Shown here: positions 55,171 through 64,000 of the stretch, piece by piece
Layout: each line of letters starts with the position of its first letter
Position numbering within the stretch: the stretch's first letter is position 1
Origin: Neurospora tetrasperma FGSC 2508
Lineage: Eukaryota; Ascomycota; Sordariomycetes; Sordariales; Sordariaceae
DNA: 64,000 nucleotides
Direction: 5' to 3'
Assembly (NCBI RefSeq): GCF_000213175.1
Contig: NW_009799100.1
Coordinates: 4,405,099-4,469,098, forward strand
Notes under the pieces: generated by a model
What the model was told of the DNA's origin: nothing
What the model saw: only the letters and a program-made list of their open reading frames with translations
The model's database searches: none
Position numbers and translations under genes: made by a program

Positions 55171-58039
55171 ATGGCATTTCAAACCCCCGCCGACCATTTG
55201 GGTCCCTTTCCCCATTCGTCCTTCTTCGAAAACTCCCTCGTGGGGTCAGCAGAGCCTTATGACGACTCAAACCCAGACCTCTTTTCCGTCTCTTTTCCCA
55301 TTCCTCCTGGTCTCTGGTCAGACTTGAATTGGGAAGGGATCGATTTCAACCATTCACCCGACGCCGCTTACCCTTCCTCTTCTCGTATTCTTGGGCCGAG
55401 GCCGACTCATCAGGCAGCTCTCTCGATTCCAATCCCACTCCCTGCTCTGGCATCAGCACCGAGACTCCCCAACCCCTCGAGCCAAGCTTATCCGGAGCCT
55501 CATGACATCGTACCTGATCAGGCTCTCGACTGTCATGCATCTCCCAATGCAGGACTGGCATCATCACCATGCGGAATCATTCATCCACCCCAGATGATTG
55601 GCGTTGATGCCTACTCTAGCCTGCCTCGAGGGCCTTCCGGAAGCGGGGAAGACGACGGCTTCTATTCAGCGCCTCCAGGCTATCGATGGCCTACTTCCGA
55701 GGATCATCACAGAGTTCAGAGCTGGAATTTCGTGGCGAAGCAACCCATAGCAAACTTGAACAGTGCAAATCCTGGACAGGACCAGCATTCATACGGCGCC
55801 TTTCATCTGAACCTTAACCACTTGTCATCAAGCATAAACAATGCACCGGCCTTGGCAGATGTTGTATCATCGTCCCAGCCATGGCAACCTGTTGGAGCCT
55901 CAGGACATAGTGGCTGGCCGGACCAAGAAAATGGAAGCCATCTCATCCAGGGGTACGTTGATGAGTTGAGAGATGCAGGGAATCAGTGGCTCGGTTCTCA
56001 ACAGGATCTCTACAACTGGGTGACACAGCCTTGCGACGGGTATGACGGGCATGATGTGGATCGTGAGTCAATTGGGTTCGACCACTCTGTGGGGGTCCAG
56101 TCTCCTCTTGATGGATGTGGAAGCCTGATACCGTACTCAACATCACGTACGCCACAGTTGAGAGACGACCCACAAACCCCGTCTTTGTCAACAAGTGCCA
56201 CTACTCCTGAGTCGACTGGCAACTCTGGACCGCCCACCCCTGAACCCAGCTTGCCGAAGAGCATACCCAAGAGCCAGTCAGCGACTTTCCAGTTCGTTCA
56301 GTATACTGCCGGAAGCGACATAGGTGATAGGACCTCCAAAAAGCGGCTTACTCATGACGATGATGATAAAGACGGTTCAGCCAAGATTGTTAGGAAAGAT
56401 GTCATGAGAGACCAAGAAGGGACATTCAAAGGCCTCCATATCGTTTTGCACCCTGGGGAGAAAATCGTCAAAAAGGTTCGACGAACCGAAGAGCAGAAGA
56501 GAACCAGTGCGTTGGCTAGAAAGAATGGGGTTTGTTATTGGTGTAAGGAGAAGAAGAGAAAGGTAAAGTTACAACCTCATCACCGTTTTGATTCGTACGT
56601 ACTAATCTCAACGTAGTGTGACCTTCACGAGAAAGGCCCCTTTGAAAGCTGTCATGAATGTGCGACAAAAAAGACCTACAAGGGCGTTCTGCGAATGCCC
56701 TGCTTCACGTCGGCATTAGCGGATATGCTGTTCTTTCGTGCAGGCATGTCCAAATCCTCGATCAAAGCCGATCCAAGTTGAAATGTTTGCTAACAATAAG
56801 CAATCTTTTGCAGGCCCAGCGGTCAATGAACCACTTTTCATTAAGCGAGAAACGGTTTTCAGGCTTACAGACTTCTCGAAACCTGATGTTGGCGTCATTA
56901 GGCTGGAGCTCACACAGAACATTGGCAAACATCATTTGGTGGTGTACGCCTCCCAATTCGAGCCATTGCCGGGAGACAAACTGTCTTACACGCCAACGGA
57001 CAGAAGGACGGGACAAAAGCACAATATACCGATGCCCCATTTTTGTCTGACCAAATACGAAAAGGTTCATGATCACATAATGGAGTATTTCTACTCGTCC
57101 AAACAAGACTACCTGCACATGCTCAAGGATAATGGTGGTCTCACTTGGGATATTGTATCCATGGCCATCGAATACGCCAAAACTAAAAAGGTAAATTTTC
57201 TTCCCCGAATACACTTTTCCAGTCTTGCTAACCGGACCAGTGTTCACTTGTTGATACGGCCCTTGATCTCTGGGTCATTTGTAGGATGATTGAAGACCCG
57301 TGGGAATTACTGGAGAACAATGAACTCGGTGTTTCCCGCGTGAATCTGCCTGGAACCAAATTCCATGGCAAAATCCCAATTCCTCCAATGATGGACACTC
57401 AACTGGACCAGGTCATAATTCAGTTTGTTTTGAATAATCTCCGAGGCAAGCTCATCCGCCTGTTTGAGAGGAATATCTCTCCAGCAAAGCCTGAGACTTG
57501 GTTCGAAACCTTTCTTGCCTCGTTCATCATGCTCACCCACATCGAACGGTTGGCGGCACATTCTGTCCGACATGCCGAGACCCACACAATGCCGGTAGGT
57601 AACAGATGATCAGTACCAGTACACATGACTGTATACTGACATTGAGGCAGACCAAATACTCTAACACCAAGTTCCTTGAGCAGGCTTTCCACACTGCAAA
57701 GATCATCCTCTCGCGTTTCCACTACGCGTGTAATGGATCTGTACCGTTGGGCCTTGACTGGAAAGCCTCCCAGGTCTCTTCGATGGCCAAGCTTGGGCCC
57801 AAAGAAGTTGAATTCATGCAGAGAATACAAAAGGAATTCAAGAAGAGAGGTACGTTTGAAATGTCTAATACATTGAGCAATATGAGATACAGTGATCACT
57901 GACCTTTTCCGCTACAGAACATGATCTTCGCAATCTCCCCTCCAAACATGAATACGAGACTGACGGGCATTGGTATCATCAGCTATTCATCGAAGACTGG
58001 GACACGTCCCCTGTCGATGTAAAGGACCCGTACGAGTGA
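55171..58039 (+). CDS. Fungal Cys-cluster (Zn2Cys6-like) transcription factor
   Basis: Nuclear DNA-binding regulator, target unknown. Six exons: 55171-56562, 56617-56743, 56814-57190, 57241-57594, 57651-57849 and 57918-58039 (856 aa). The open frame extends to 55162 only through TTG, so ATG 55171 is used. The N-terminal 400 residues are a disordered Ser/Pro/Gly-rich region. A basic segment (KKVRRTEEQKRTSALARK) leads into CYWCKEKKRK-C, completed across intron 56563-56616 by C-HEC and a later PC. The spacing is C-x2-C-x6-C-x10-C-x2-C-x13-C; the last gap is longer than in standard Zn2Cys6. The second intron ends at 56813 and can begin at 56744 (GC donor) or 56738 (GT donor), differing by two codons. 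Later introns (50, 56 and 68 nt) have GCTAAC or CTGAC branch sites. The C-terminal half is helical, as in fungal middle-homology regions. Confidence 0.82.
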
Positions 58040-59439
58040 CTGGGTGACCGAAACTCTCGGGTGGGGGTAGGACAGCGCTTTCCTGTCATGGTGGCATACA
58101 ACGGGGACTCTGTTCTCAGCACCAGTACCAGAAACTGGACAGACAACACCCAGTATCCCCACGTATGGCGGCTTAAAAAGTAACTCATTTCTTGAAGTAT
58201 GGTGTAGATCGTGATGAAAGCATTATAAATATGATACCCCCACTCCAATGCGTACTAGTGTCGTTCATTTCGGTGACTGCGGTCAAAAGTCAGCTGGCAT
58301 GGCAGCCTATGAGTCGGGGTGGCAGCCTGAGGTAAGGGTGAAACAAACCACAAGTCACTTATTCAAGACCCATGCTCGCCTGAGGCAAGACAGATGAGAC
58401 CAAATAAAAGATTAGGTAAACCAGTCCGCTACCGCTCGCCAAGATTAAATAAAGGACCGTTGCAAGGCTGTGATGGGGATTACAATACTCCGAACAGACA
58501 TCGGCTAGAGTCCCATTTGGATATTTCTATCCAGGAATTGCCAAGGACTCAAGATCATAGGTGTAGCAAAGACGCTTGGATGCTTAGTAGGAGTATAGCC
58601 AAGGTATAATGTCAAAGGTCTCAACTTTTTTTTCCAAGACGAGCCATGGTATGATATCCCGTGGTTGGCTCAATCAGATACCCGTTAATCAGTCAATTAT
58701 TCTTGTTTCACGCAAGGGGCTATCTACGTTTCGTATCCCAAGTGCGACTCTCTCTGTTCACCGTTCCGTCAGCCCTATTTGCACGACGTAGGACTCGTGC
58801 GAAGAACCGTGCTTATCTGCATGCGGTTGTTCGGCTCAAGACGAACCCTTGGTTGTTTGAGGCTCTGCTCGAAGCAGATCATTGGTCTGCCCTATGACTA
58901 CCTCATAGAACCAGGTGGAGAGCAAGTGAGGCTCAGACTCAGTTCTCGGTGTTTGAAGCCCAAGTCGCCAATCATCTTTGTTCAATTTCTTATCGATGCG
59001 GCTCTTTGAGCCTAGCGATTTAGGAACCTCAGCTCTTCACACTGAGCTGAGGACCTTGTTGACTCACTTCAGGTTGCTTCGATGCGGCTATGTGGTTTTC
59101 GGTGTCCGGGGAGAGGACTTGAGGCTCTGATGACGACATGATCGAGATTTCTTTACGCACCGAGCTTGAGGCTCTGCGGAAAATTCGGCTTTGAGAACTT
59201 CTAGGTAGCAAAGTGAACCTTGAGATGAGCCTTGAAGGTGGTTTAAGCCTTGAGGAGTCTGAATATATAAGGGCGAGGTTATACACGAGTTTGTCGAGAT
59301 GAAATACAGCACACAGCATCATCATCACAGTTTCACCGGCTTTCAACTTAACAGTTGAAGAACATCAGAACTTCTATTTTACATATTCTGAGACACAGAG
59401 ACTACCCAACTCTTCGATACACTCAGTTACTCAAACACA
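58040..59439. other. Intergenic region, transcription factor to dioxygenase
   Basis: About 1.4 kb. No supported gene. A short string, TTGAGGCTCTG, recurs at about 58857, 59117 and 59167, with no larger repeat around it. A TATA box lies at the right side. Confidence 0.5.
59264..59270 (+). promoter_or_regulatory. TATA box upstream of the dioxygenase gene
   Basis: TATATAA followed by GGGC, about 170 bases before the ATG at 59440, in a region free of ORFs. Confidence 0.5.
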
Positions 59440-60824
59440 ATGACCTGCCCCCTTCAGTCCACTCGCGCCTGCAATCTGGCACTTCCACAGAAGGACACCA
59501 ACCCGATCATTCGTCCAGACATTGACTGGATTCCGTCTTACAAAGTTTTCAAGGAACGTGTACAACGCCTGGCAGCGCAGAACCTCAACCGTCCCACCAC
59601 CCTTCCTGCTGGATGGCCTGCAAAGATCACGTCTGAACGTGTCTGGTCCGGGTCTGACTTCAAGTCGGAGGATGACTACGTGGTCAAGCTCAGCCAAGAG
59701 GACATTCTGGAGATTGAGAGCGCACTGGAGTATTTCAAGAGTAAGATATCATCACATCGCCATCTATCTTATAAGTGATGCATCCGAACTTCCAGCTAAC
59801 ACTTCTTGTTTCTATAGCTCTCGACCTTGGCCCTGACGATGTTTCCAAGAACAACTTCCCCCTTCCCGACCTTGGCCCCAAGCTCGAAGAAGTCTCCGAC
59901 ATCATCCATAACGGCCGCGGCTTCGTCGTCCTCCGCGGTCTCAACTCAGACAAGTACTCAAGCACGGACAACATTCTGCTCTACCTCGGCGTCACCAGCT
60001 ACATTGCCGAAACCCGCGGGATGCAGGACTTTGATGGGCGCATGATCCTCCACATCCAAGCCGTCCGCAAAGAAAGCGACGTCGCCCAACACGGCAGCAT
60101 GCCCAACTCGCCCTACGTCAACCGCGCCCAGCCCTTCCACACCGACCTCTGCGACGTCCTGTCGCTTTACGCTCTGGGCGTGGCCAAGTATGGCGGTGAA
60201 TCATTTCTAGCCTCATCAGCCACCATCTACAACGAGATTGCGCGTCTGCGGCCGGACGTGATCCATATTTTGGCTCAGGACGACTGGCCGTTTGACGAGT
60301 TTTACAAGAACCAGTATCACACGCGGCCGCTTCTCTATAACTTTTCTTCCTCTTCTTCCAGCAGCAGTGTCGATGGAAGAAGAAAGGAACATCATGGCCC
60401 AGGCTTCCAGTTCTCCCGCCGCCCGCTCACGGGCGCGCACTTTTCGCCTCACCACCCCCTGGTCCCGGCCATGAGCGAGGTCCAAGCCGAGGCGCTCGAC
60501 ATGGTGTATTTCTTGGCCAAGGAACACGCGCTCGAGATCCAGCTGCAAAAGGGGGACATGCAGATCTTTAACAACTTTGCCATGTTGCATGCTAGAAGCA
60601 GCTTCGTGGATGAAGGGGAACACAACAAGAGACATATGCTGAGGCTGTGGTTGAGGAATGAGCAAAAGATGTGGAGGAGCGACTCGGAAGGGCTGGACAA
60701 GGTCGGGAGAGAGGTGTATGAGTGGGACAAGGAGGAGTGGAGGAGGGAGGTGGGGACCAAGTGGGATATTGAGCAGAGTCCGCCTGAGTTGAGGGTGGAT
60801 TTCAAGAGGGCTAGTTGTGCTTGA
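59440..60824 (+). CDS. TauD/TfdA-family Fe(II)/2-oxoglutarate dioxygenase
   Basis: Non-heme iron oxygenase of the TauD/TfdA clan, as in fungal members that hydroxylate small amine, sulfonate or aryloxy substrates; the substrate is unknown. The CDS joins 59440-59740 and 59818-60824 (435 aa). The 77-nt intron (GTAAGA, AGCTAAC branch, TATAG) joins EYFK to TLDLGPDDVSKNNFPLP. The metal triad appears as H208 and D210 in FHTDLCD and distal H358 in AMLHARSSF. An arginine in HMLRLWLRN serves 2-oxoglutarate. Residues about 277-284 are a run of Ser, a low-complexity insertion in the middle of the fold. The N-terminal 100 residues precede the usual core and carry the WPAKI/ERVWSG segment common in fungal members. 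No signal peptide, so it is cytosolic. Confidence 0.9.
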
Positions 60825-62500
60825 GTGACGGAGTCGCTGAGCTCTGGGTCGTCGAGTTGAAGAGTGTAGAGAAAGAGGGTAGGCGGTTTGTTTGATCTTG
60901 GTGGTGTTAGGTAGGTACTCTGTTTCCTTTTGTAACCCGCTTGGGATGTCTGGCTTTTTGTTAGTTCAGTTTGCTTATAACGCAGTGTTTTCTGGAGGTA
61001 TTCTGGTTTCGGTATACTTTTGTTGTTCGACTGGTTGAGTGGCTTTTTGATTTCGAGACTGTTAGTTTTTGAAGACGCAAGACTTCCTTTCCTTTCACCT
61101 ACTAGTGTATCCATCTATGTACCGCCTAGCATTGCACTCGTTTCTTTCGTTGACATGATGGCTAAGTGATACCGTAGAAAGGGTCATTCAGTTCAGTGTA
61201 TCGGAATTACACGTTTTTAGGTCGTCAGAAACTTTCGCTGTTGAAAGGAGTAGTAGAGCGATCAATCTCACCATCATGATAATCAAGGTTTGGGCTACTA
61301 ACAGATGTACCTGACGGTGACAGCTGAGACTGAAACAATCATGTTAAGTCAGTTCGGTATGAGGAGGGCAGGAAGGAAAGATTGTTGCTTCATACCTACG
61401 GTACTAGTGAAGACCACTCGCTACATTGATCATTGATAAGGGCTGTTGAGGAAAGAGACACCATAATCTACTATCTCTACTATCTCTACTACCTCTACTA
61501 CCTCTAGTGATGCGGTGCAGTACGTAGTGTAGGGAAGGTTCGCACTTGCTGTGGAAATTCGGTAGGGTCGGTAGAGGTACCTTTGCAAGAAAACTGTGAC
61601 TGACCTTGAGAGCCCGCAGCTGCGCTTAAGTCAAAGTGAGGCTCAGCTCGACGCACTCACGAGAATTTGATAAAAATGCCATCCAGTCCATGCAAATTGC
61701 ATGAGTGGTTGGCAAAGGACTTTAATTCCCGGTAGAGGTAGGTGTCCTTGAACTGCAGTGCACGGTACTTGCTTCGACATGTGGTCCCCCACGCTCTCGG
61801 GAATGATCGACAAAGCCTCCTGTTAGTTACAGTACCCTAGGTAGGTATGCTTGTATCTCTGCAGAAAGGGATCACGCCAATAGTAATGTTCTAATTACCA
61901 TGTCTAGGTATCCTGTATCTTCCTTTTGTTCGGCAGCGAGTCTGACGTGAGCTGGCGCCTATCAATAATACCTCTATCACGCATATGATAATCAAAGTTT
62001 AACGGCGCTGGCGGAGACAGTGTAGATGTGGTTGATGTACAAGCAGTGTACCCCGAGTATCTCTACCTATGTTTCACTTTCCTCCTCAGACATTTTGGGT
62101 AATTTCCCCGACTGGATATTCTGTTAACACCGACGGGCCTGGTCTCAAACTTACATAGGTATTGGCCCTCGTCAATTCCGAACGTTAGCTCAGTCGTATT
62201 TGCTGCAGTATGTTGTGTGCCTTTTGATCTATTTGCTTGGCGATGTTTTGGCAATTGGGGCTGTGGGGTTTTGATAGGATGTGTCGCTAAATTGGGTGTT
62301 CGTGACGGAGAAGAAGGATGTGTCTGGACTTACGATCCTTCGAGTACTGTACAGGTAATCGGTAGACTGCGGTTGGTAAACAAGTATTTGTAAATACTTA
62401 TCAAGTGCGAGATCTCACATGCCTCCAAGCGTTGTCCGACCTCTCGCATTATGCTGGACACCATTCAGAGCACGATTGTGTCTTGCTTATTGGGTCATTG
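60825..62500. other. Intergenic region with short tandem repeat
   Basis: About 1.7 kb without a supported gene. It includes a 9-nt tandem repeat (61468-61506) and a GTACCCTAGGTAGGTAT motif (61832-61848). Confidence 0.5.
61468..61506. repeat. 9-nt tandem repeat (CTACTATCT/CTACTACCT)
   Basis: Two copies of CTACTATCT followed by two of CTACTACCT in an intergenic region. Confidence 0.85.
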
Positions 62501-63250
62501 ATGACTGCTACAATCACTCATCCTTCTCGTCAGCTCTTTGATACCACTGCTTCCTGTTGGATTTGCAAAGACTGTTCACCATCATCACAATGTCCTCTTT
62601 CAACATCTAACGGCCACCTAATTTACCTTTCCAACCTCTTCTCCGCGGAGTCGGACAGAAGGAGTGTCTCTGAGCGTGTATTCGGTATCCACTTCAATCA
62701 GTCAGCGATGCATCCGTACCACTCCAATCCTGATCAGAGGTCCCTGTCACCCGCGAGGTGGCATCGTGAGGTGGAACACAGGCCAAACAGTAGCCGCCTA
62801 GTAGCGAGCAAGACATTTACAAAAGTCTCGGGCGCCATTGAAGTGGACTCGGGGAAAATGATTAGTACGAAATGGAAAAAGAAGCCCGAGAGAAGGTTCG
62901 AAACAGGATGCCGTAAGGTAGCATCGAGACACAGGGCGGGAAAAGTGGGAGGAGGAGGGAGGGAGGGGAGCTGCCGTGTAAACTGGGCGGCACCGGCGCG
63001 GCAATGTAACCCTTCAGGTGGTATTGGCGTCTTGCGCTATCTCGAGTTTCATGATGTGAGGTCTTTTTGGTATCACTCCGGGATGCGTGGGGATGGTGGG
63101 CGCGAAGATTTGGGGTTGTCATTTCCCTTCACTGTTTCCATCGGGACTCGAGGACGTCGAGCGAGTTTGTGCCTCCTTCGGTATCAGTCAGGGGAGTATA
63201 TGAGCAGGTCATCCTTTGCATTGATACTAGTTTATGCGTTCGGAGCATAA
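62501..63250 (+). CDS. Unassigned open reading frame, doubtful gene
   Basis: A 249-codon frame from ATG 62501 (open upstream to a GTG at 62405). It has no recognisable domain, no signal peptide and an Arg/Ser/Gly-rich composition without clear secondary-structure pattern. Length alone makes it worth recording in this otherwise empty stretch. It may be chance or an orphan gene. The mid-part is basic (KWKKKPERR), which could be a nuclear signal if real. Confidence 0.2.
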   Translation: MTATITHPSRQLFDTTASCWICKDCSPSSQCPLSTSNGHLIYLSNLFSAESDRRSVSERVFGIHFNQSAMHPYHSNPDQRSLSPARWHREVEHRPNSSRLVASKTFTKVSGAIEVDSGKMISTKWKKKPERRFETGCRKVASRHRAGKVGGGGREGSCRVNWAAPARQCNPSGGIGVLRYLEFHDVRSFWYHSGMRGDGGREDLGLSFPFTVSIGTRGRRASLCLLRYQSGEYMSRSSFALILVYAFGA

Positions 63251-63604
63251 CTTGGAAGGAGTTCCCTGATACTCGTACATACAGTCTTCTCTCTCTGTGT
63301 GTGTGCCGTGCTACATCCGTGTTACACATATTAGGCACACGTGATTGCAATAGGTAGAGCATCTCGCAAAGGGACCGCGCAGGATTTGGAATGCTCTCAG
63401 CCGGTGTCTGACCTAGTGAAAAGGAACACCAGTCAGGACCTTAAAACGCCACAGCCGAGTGAGGCTCGTTACATGTTAACTGCACCCCCGCGGCACGTTT
63501 CGACAAACTGTAGACATATGAGGAAACATGTTTCGATTGAATCTTGTATCAAAAATTGGTTTTGTTTATGGTGTTTCAGTGCCCATTCTTCCTTTGATTT
63601 CGCA
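63251..63604. other. Intergenic region
   Basis: About 350 bases downstream of the ankyrin-gene stop. No gene seen. Confidence 0.5.
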
Positions 63605-64000
63605 TCATACATCCACCGTAACTCCACCACCATGGTTTCCTAGGCTATCGCCAAAGGAAGAAGCCTTGGCCAGCTTCAGATCGGCTCCATGCATCAGACA
63701 TAACCGAACACCAGACTCGCTATTGTTGCTGACGGCCATGGAGAGGGCAGTCCGGTGACTGTTGTCCTCCACGTTAACGTCGACACCTCTCTGAAGCAGT
63801 AGCATGATGACATCCTCCTGAGAATTCTCAATGGCTACATGAAGCGCTGTCATGCCGTTGCTGTTGCGCTCGTTGACGTCGACATTATGATCAAGCAGCA
63901 TGAGGATGATGCCACAGTTGCCATTCTTGGCTGCTGTGTGTAGTAACGGCTCCCATGGTTCGCCATCACTGGAGGTCCAGGTGCATGAGCTGGTGGACTG
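63605..64000 (-). CDS. Ankyrin-repeat protein, 3' end (5' part outside window)
   Basis: The frame is open from the window edge (64000) to a stop at 63605, giving the C-terminal 131 residues. At least three ankyrin repeats are visible: PLLHTAAKNGN...MLLDHNVDVN, TALHVAIENSQEDVIMLLLQRGVDVN and TALSMAVSNNSESGVRLCLMHGAD. Each has the TALHxA and LLLxxGAD-type helix-turn signatures. After the last repeat only about 20 Gly/Val residues remain. Ankyrin repeats mediate protein binding; in fungi such genes are often multi-domain (for example NACHT/HET regulators), but the upstream domains lie outside this window. Confidence 0.85.
   Translation of the reverse strand, partial: QSTSSCTWTSSDGEPWEPLLHTAAKNGNCGIILMLLDHNVDVNERNSNGMTALHVAIENSQEDVIMLLLQRGVDVNVEDNSHRTALSMAVSNNSESGVRLCLMHGADLKLAKASSFGDSLGNHGGGVTVDV

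Noticed and set aside
58850-59180. Recurring TTGAGGCTCTG string as a repeat family
   Set aside because: Only 11 bases are shared and the flanks are unrelated, so chance cannot be excluded.
1-64000. CRISPR arrays, prokaryotic operons, insertion sequences
   Set aside because: The genome is eukaryotic (spliceosomal introns throughout), and no regularly spaced repeats, terminal inverted repeats or transposase/reverse-transcriptase frames were seen.

Overview
The window comes from a filamentous ascomycete, most likely a sordariomycete close to Neurospora/Sordaria. The genes are intron-bearing and the introns are short (about 50-120 nt). They have GTAAGT-like donors, CTAAC or TACTAAC branch sites and YAG acceptors. 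Gene content is typical of the group: fungal GPI-anchored wall proteins, a GH72 glucanosyltransferase, a fungal Zn-cluster factor, a filamentous-fungal augmin subunit and DUF4238. Genus is inferred from style, not from a match. All gene models below were rebuilt by hand from splice signals and reading-frame continuity, because many open frames begin at non-ATG codons or run through introns.

Layout. 0.9-2.8 kb: histidine-rich CDF zinc transporter (-), divergent from ALG1 (+, 4.2-5.6 kb). 6.0-9.3 kb: a TFIIIC 90-kDa-type subunit (-), then GPI8 transamidase (-, 9.7-11.0 kb). 13.4-15.3 kb: histidine phosphatase (+). 18.4-19.6 kb: F-box protein (+). 23.6-25.7 kb: MFS transporter (+). 26.6 kb: intron-containing tRNA-Ala(AGC) (-). 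27.4-30.1 kb: five-exon DUF4238 protein (+). 31.2-32.2 kb: cytochrome b561 (-). 33.9-35.4 kb: GH72 glucanosyltransferase (-). 38.3-38.9 kb: small Cys-rich membrane protein (+). 40.1-42.6 kb: HAUS6-like augmin subunit (+). 43.2-43.9 kb: mitoribosomal bS21m (-), divergent from an RBM25-like RRM/PWI splicing protein (+, 44.7-47.2 kb). 47.8-49.1 kb: peroxisomal enoyl-CoA hydratase with a repeat insertion (+). 49.7-51.2 kb: exo-polygalacturonase GH28 (+). 51.3-52.3 kb: GPI-anchored Ser/Thr-rich protein (-). 53.0-53.8 kb: GNAT acetyltransferase (-). 55.2-58.0 kb: six-exon Cys-cluster transcription factor (+). 59.4-60.8 kb: TauD/TfdA dioxygenase (+). 63.6-64.0 kb: 3' end of an ankyrin-repeat gene (-). 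The rest is intergenic.

This is a mosaic of housekeeping and secretory/wall genes, not an evident biosynthetic cluster. GPI8 (anchor attachment), GH72 and the 51.3-kb protein (both probable GPI substrates) and ALG1 (N-glycan core) all serve the secretory pathway, but they are not arranged as a unit. I found no convincing new system. The most unusual items are the hydratase with an internal repeat insertion and a PTS1 tail, a probable GC-AG intron in the GNAT gene and a possible second one in the transcription factor, five stop-free 3n introns hidden in long open frames, a stop/start-overlapping uORF before ALG1, and a tRNA-Ala intron that looks like a duplication of its own anticodon loop.
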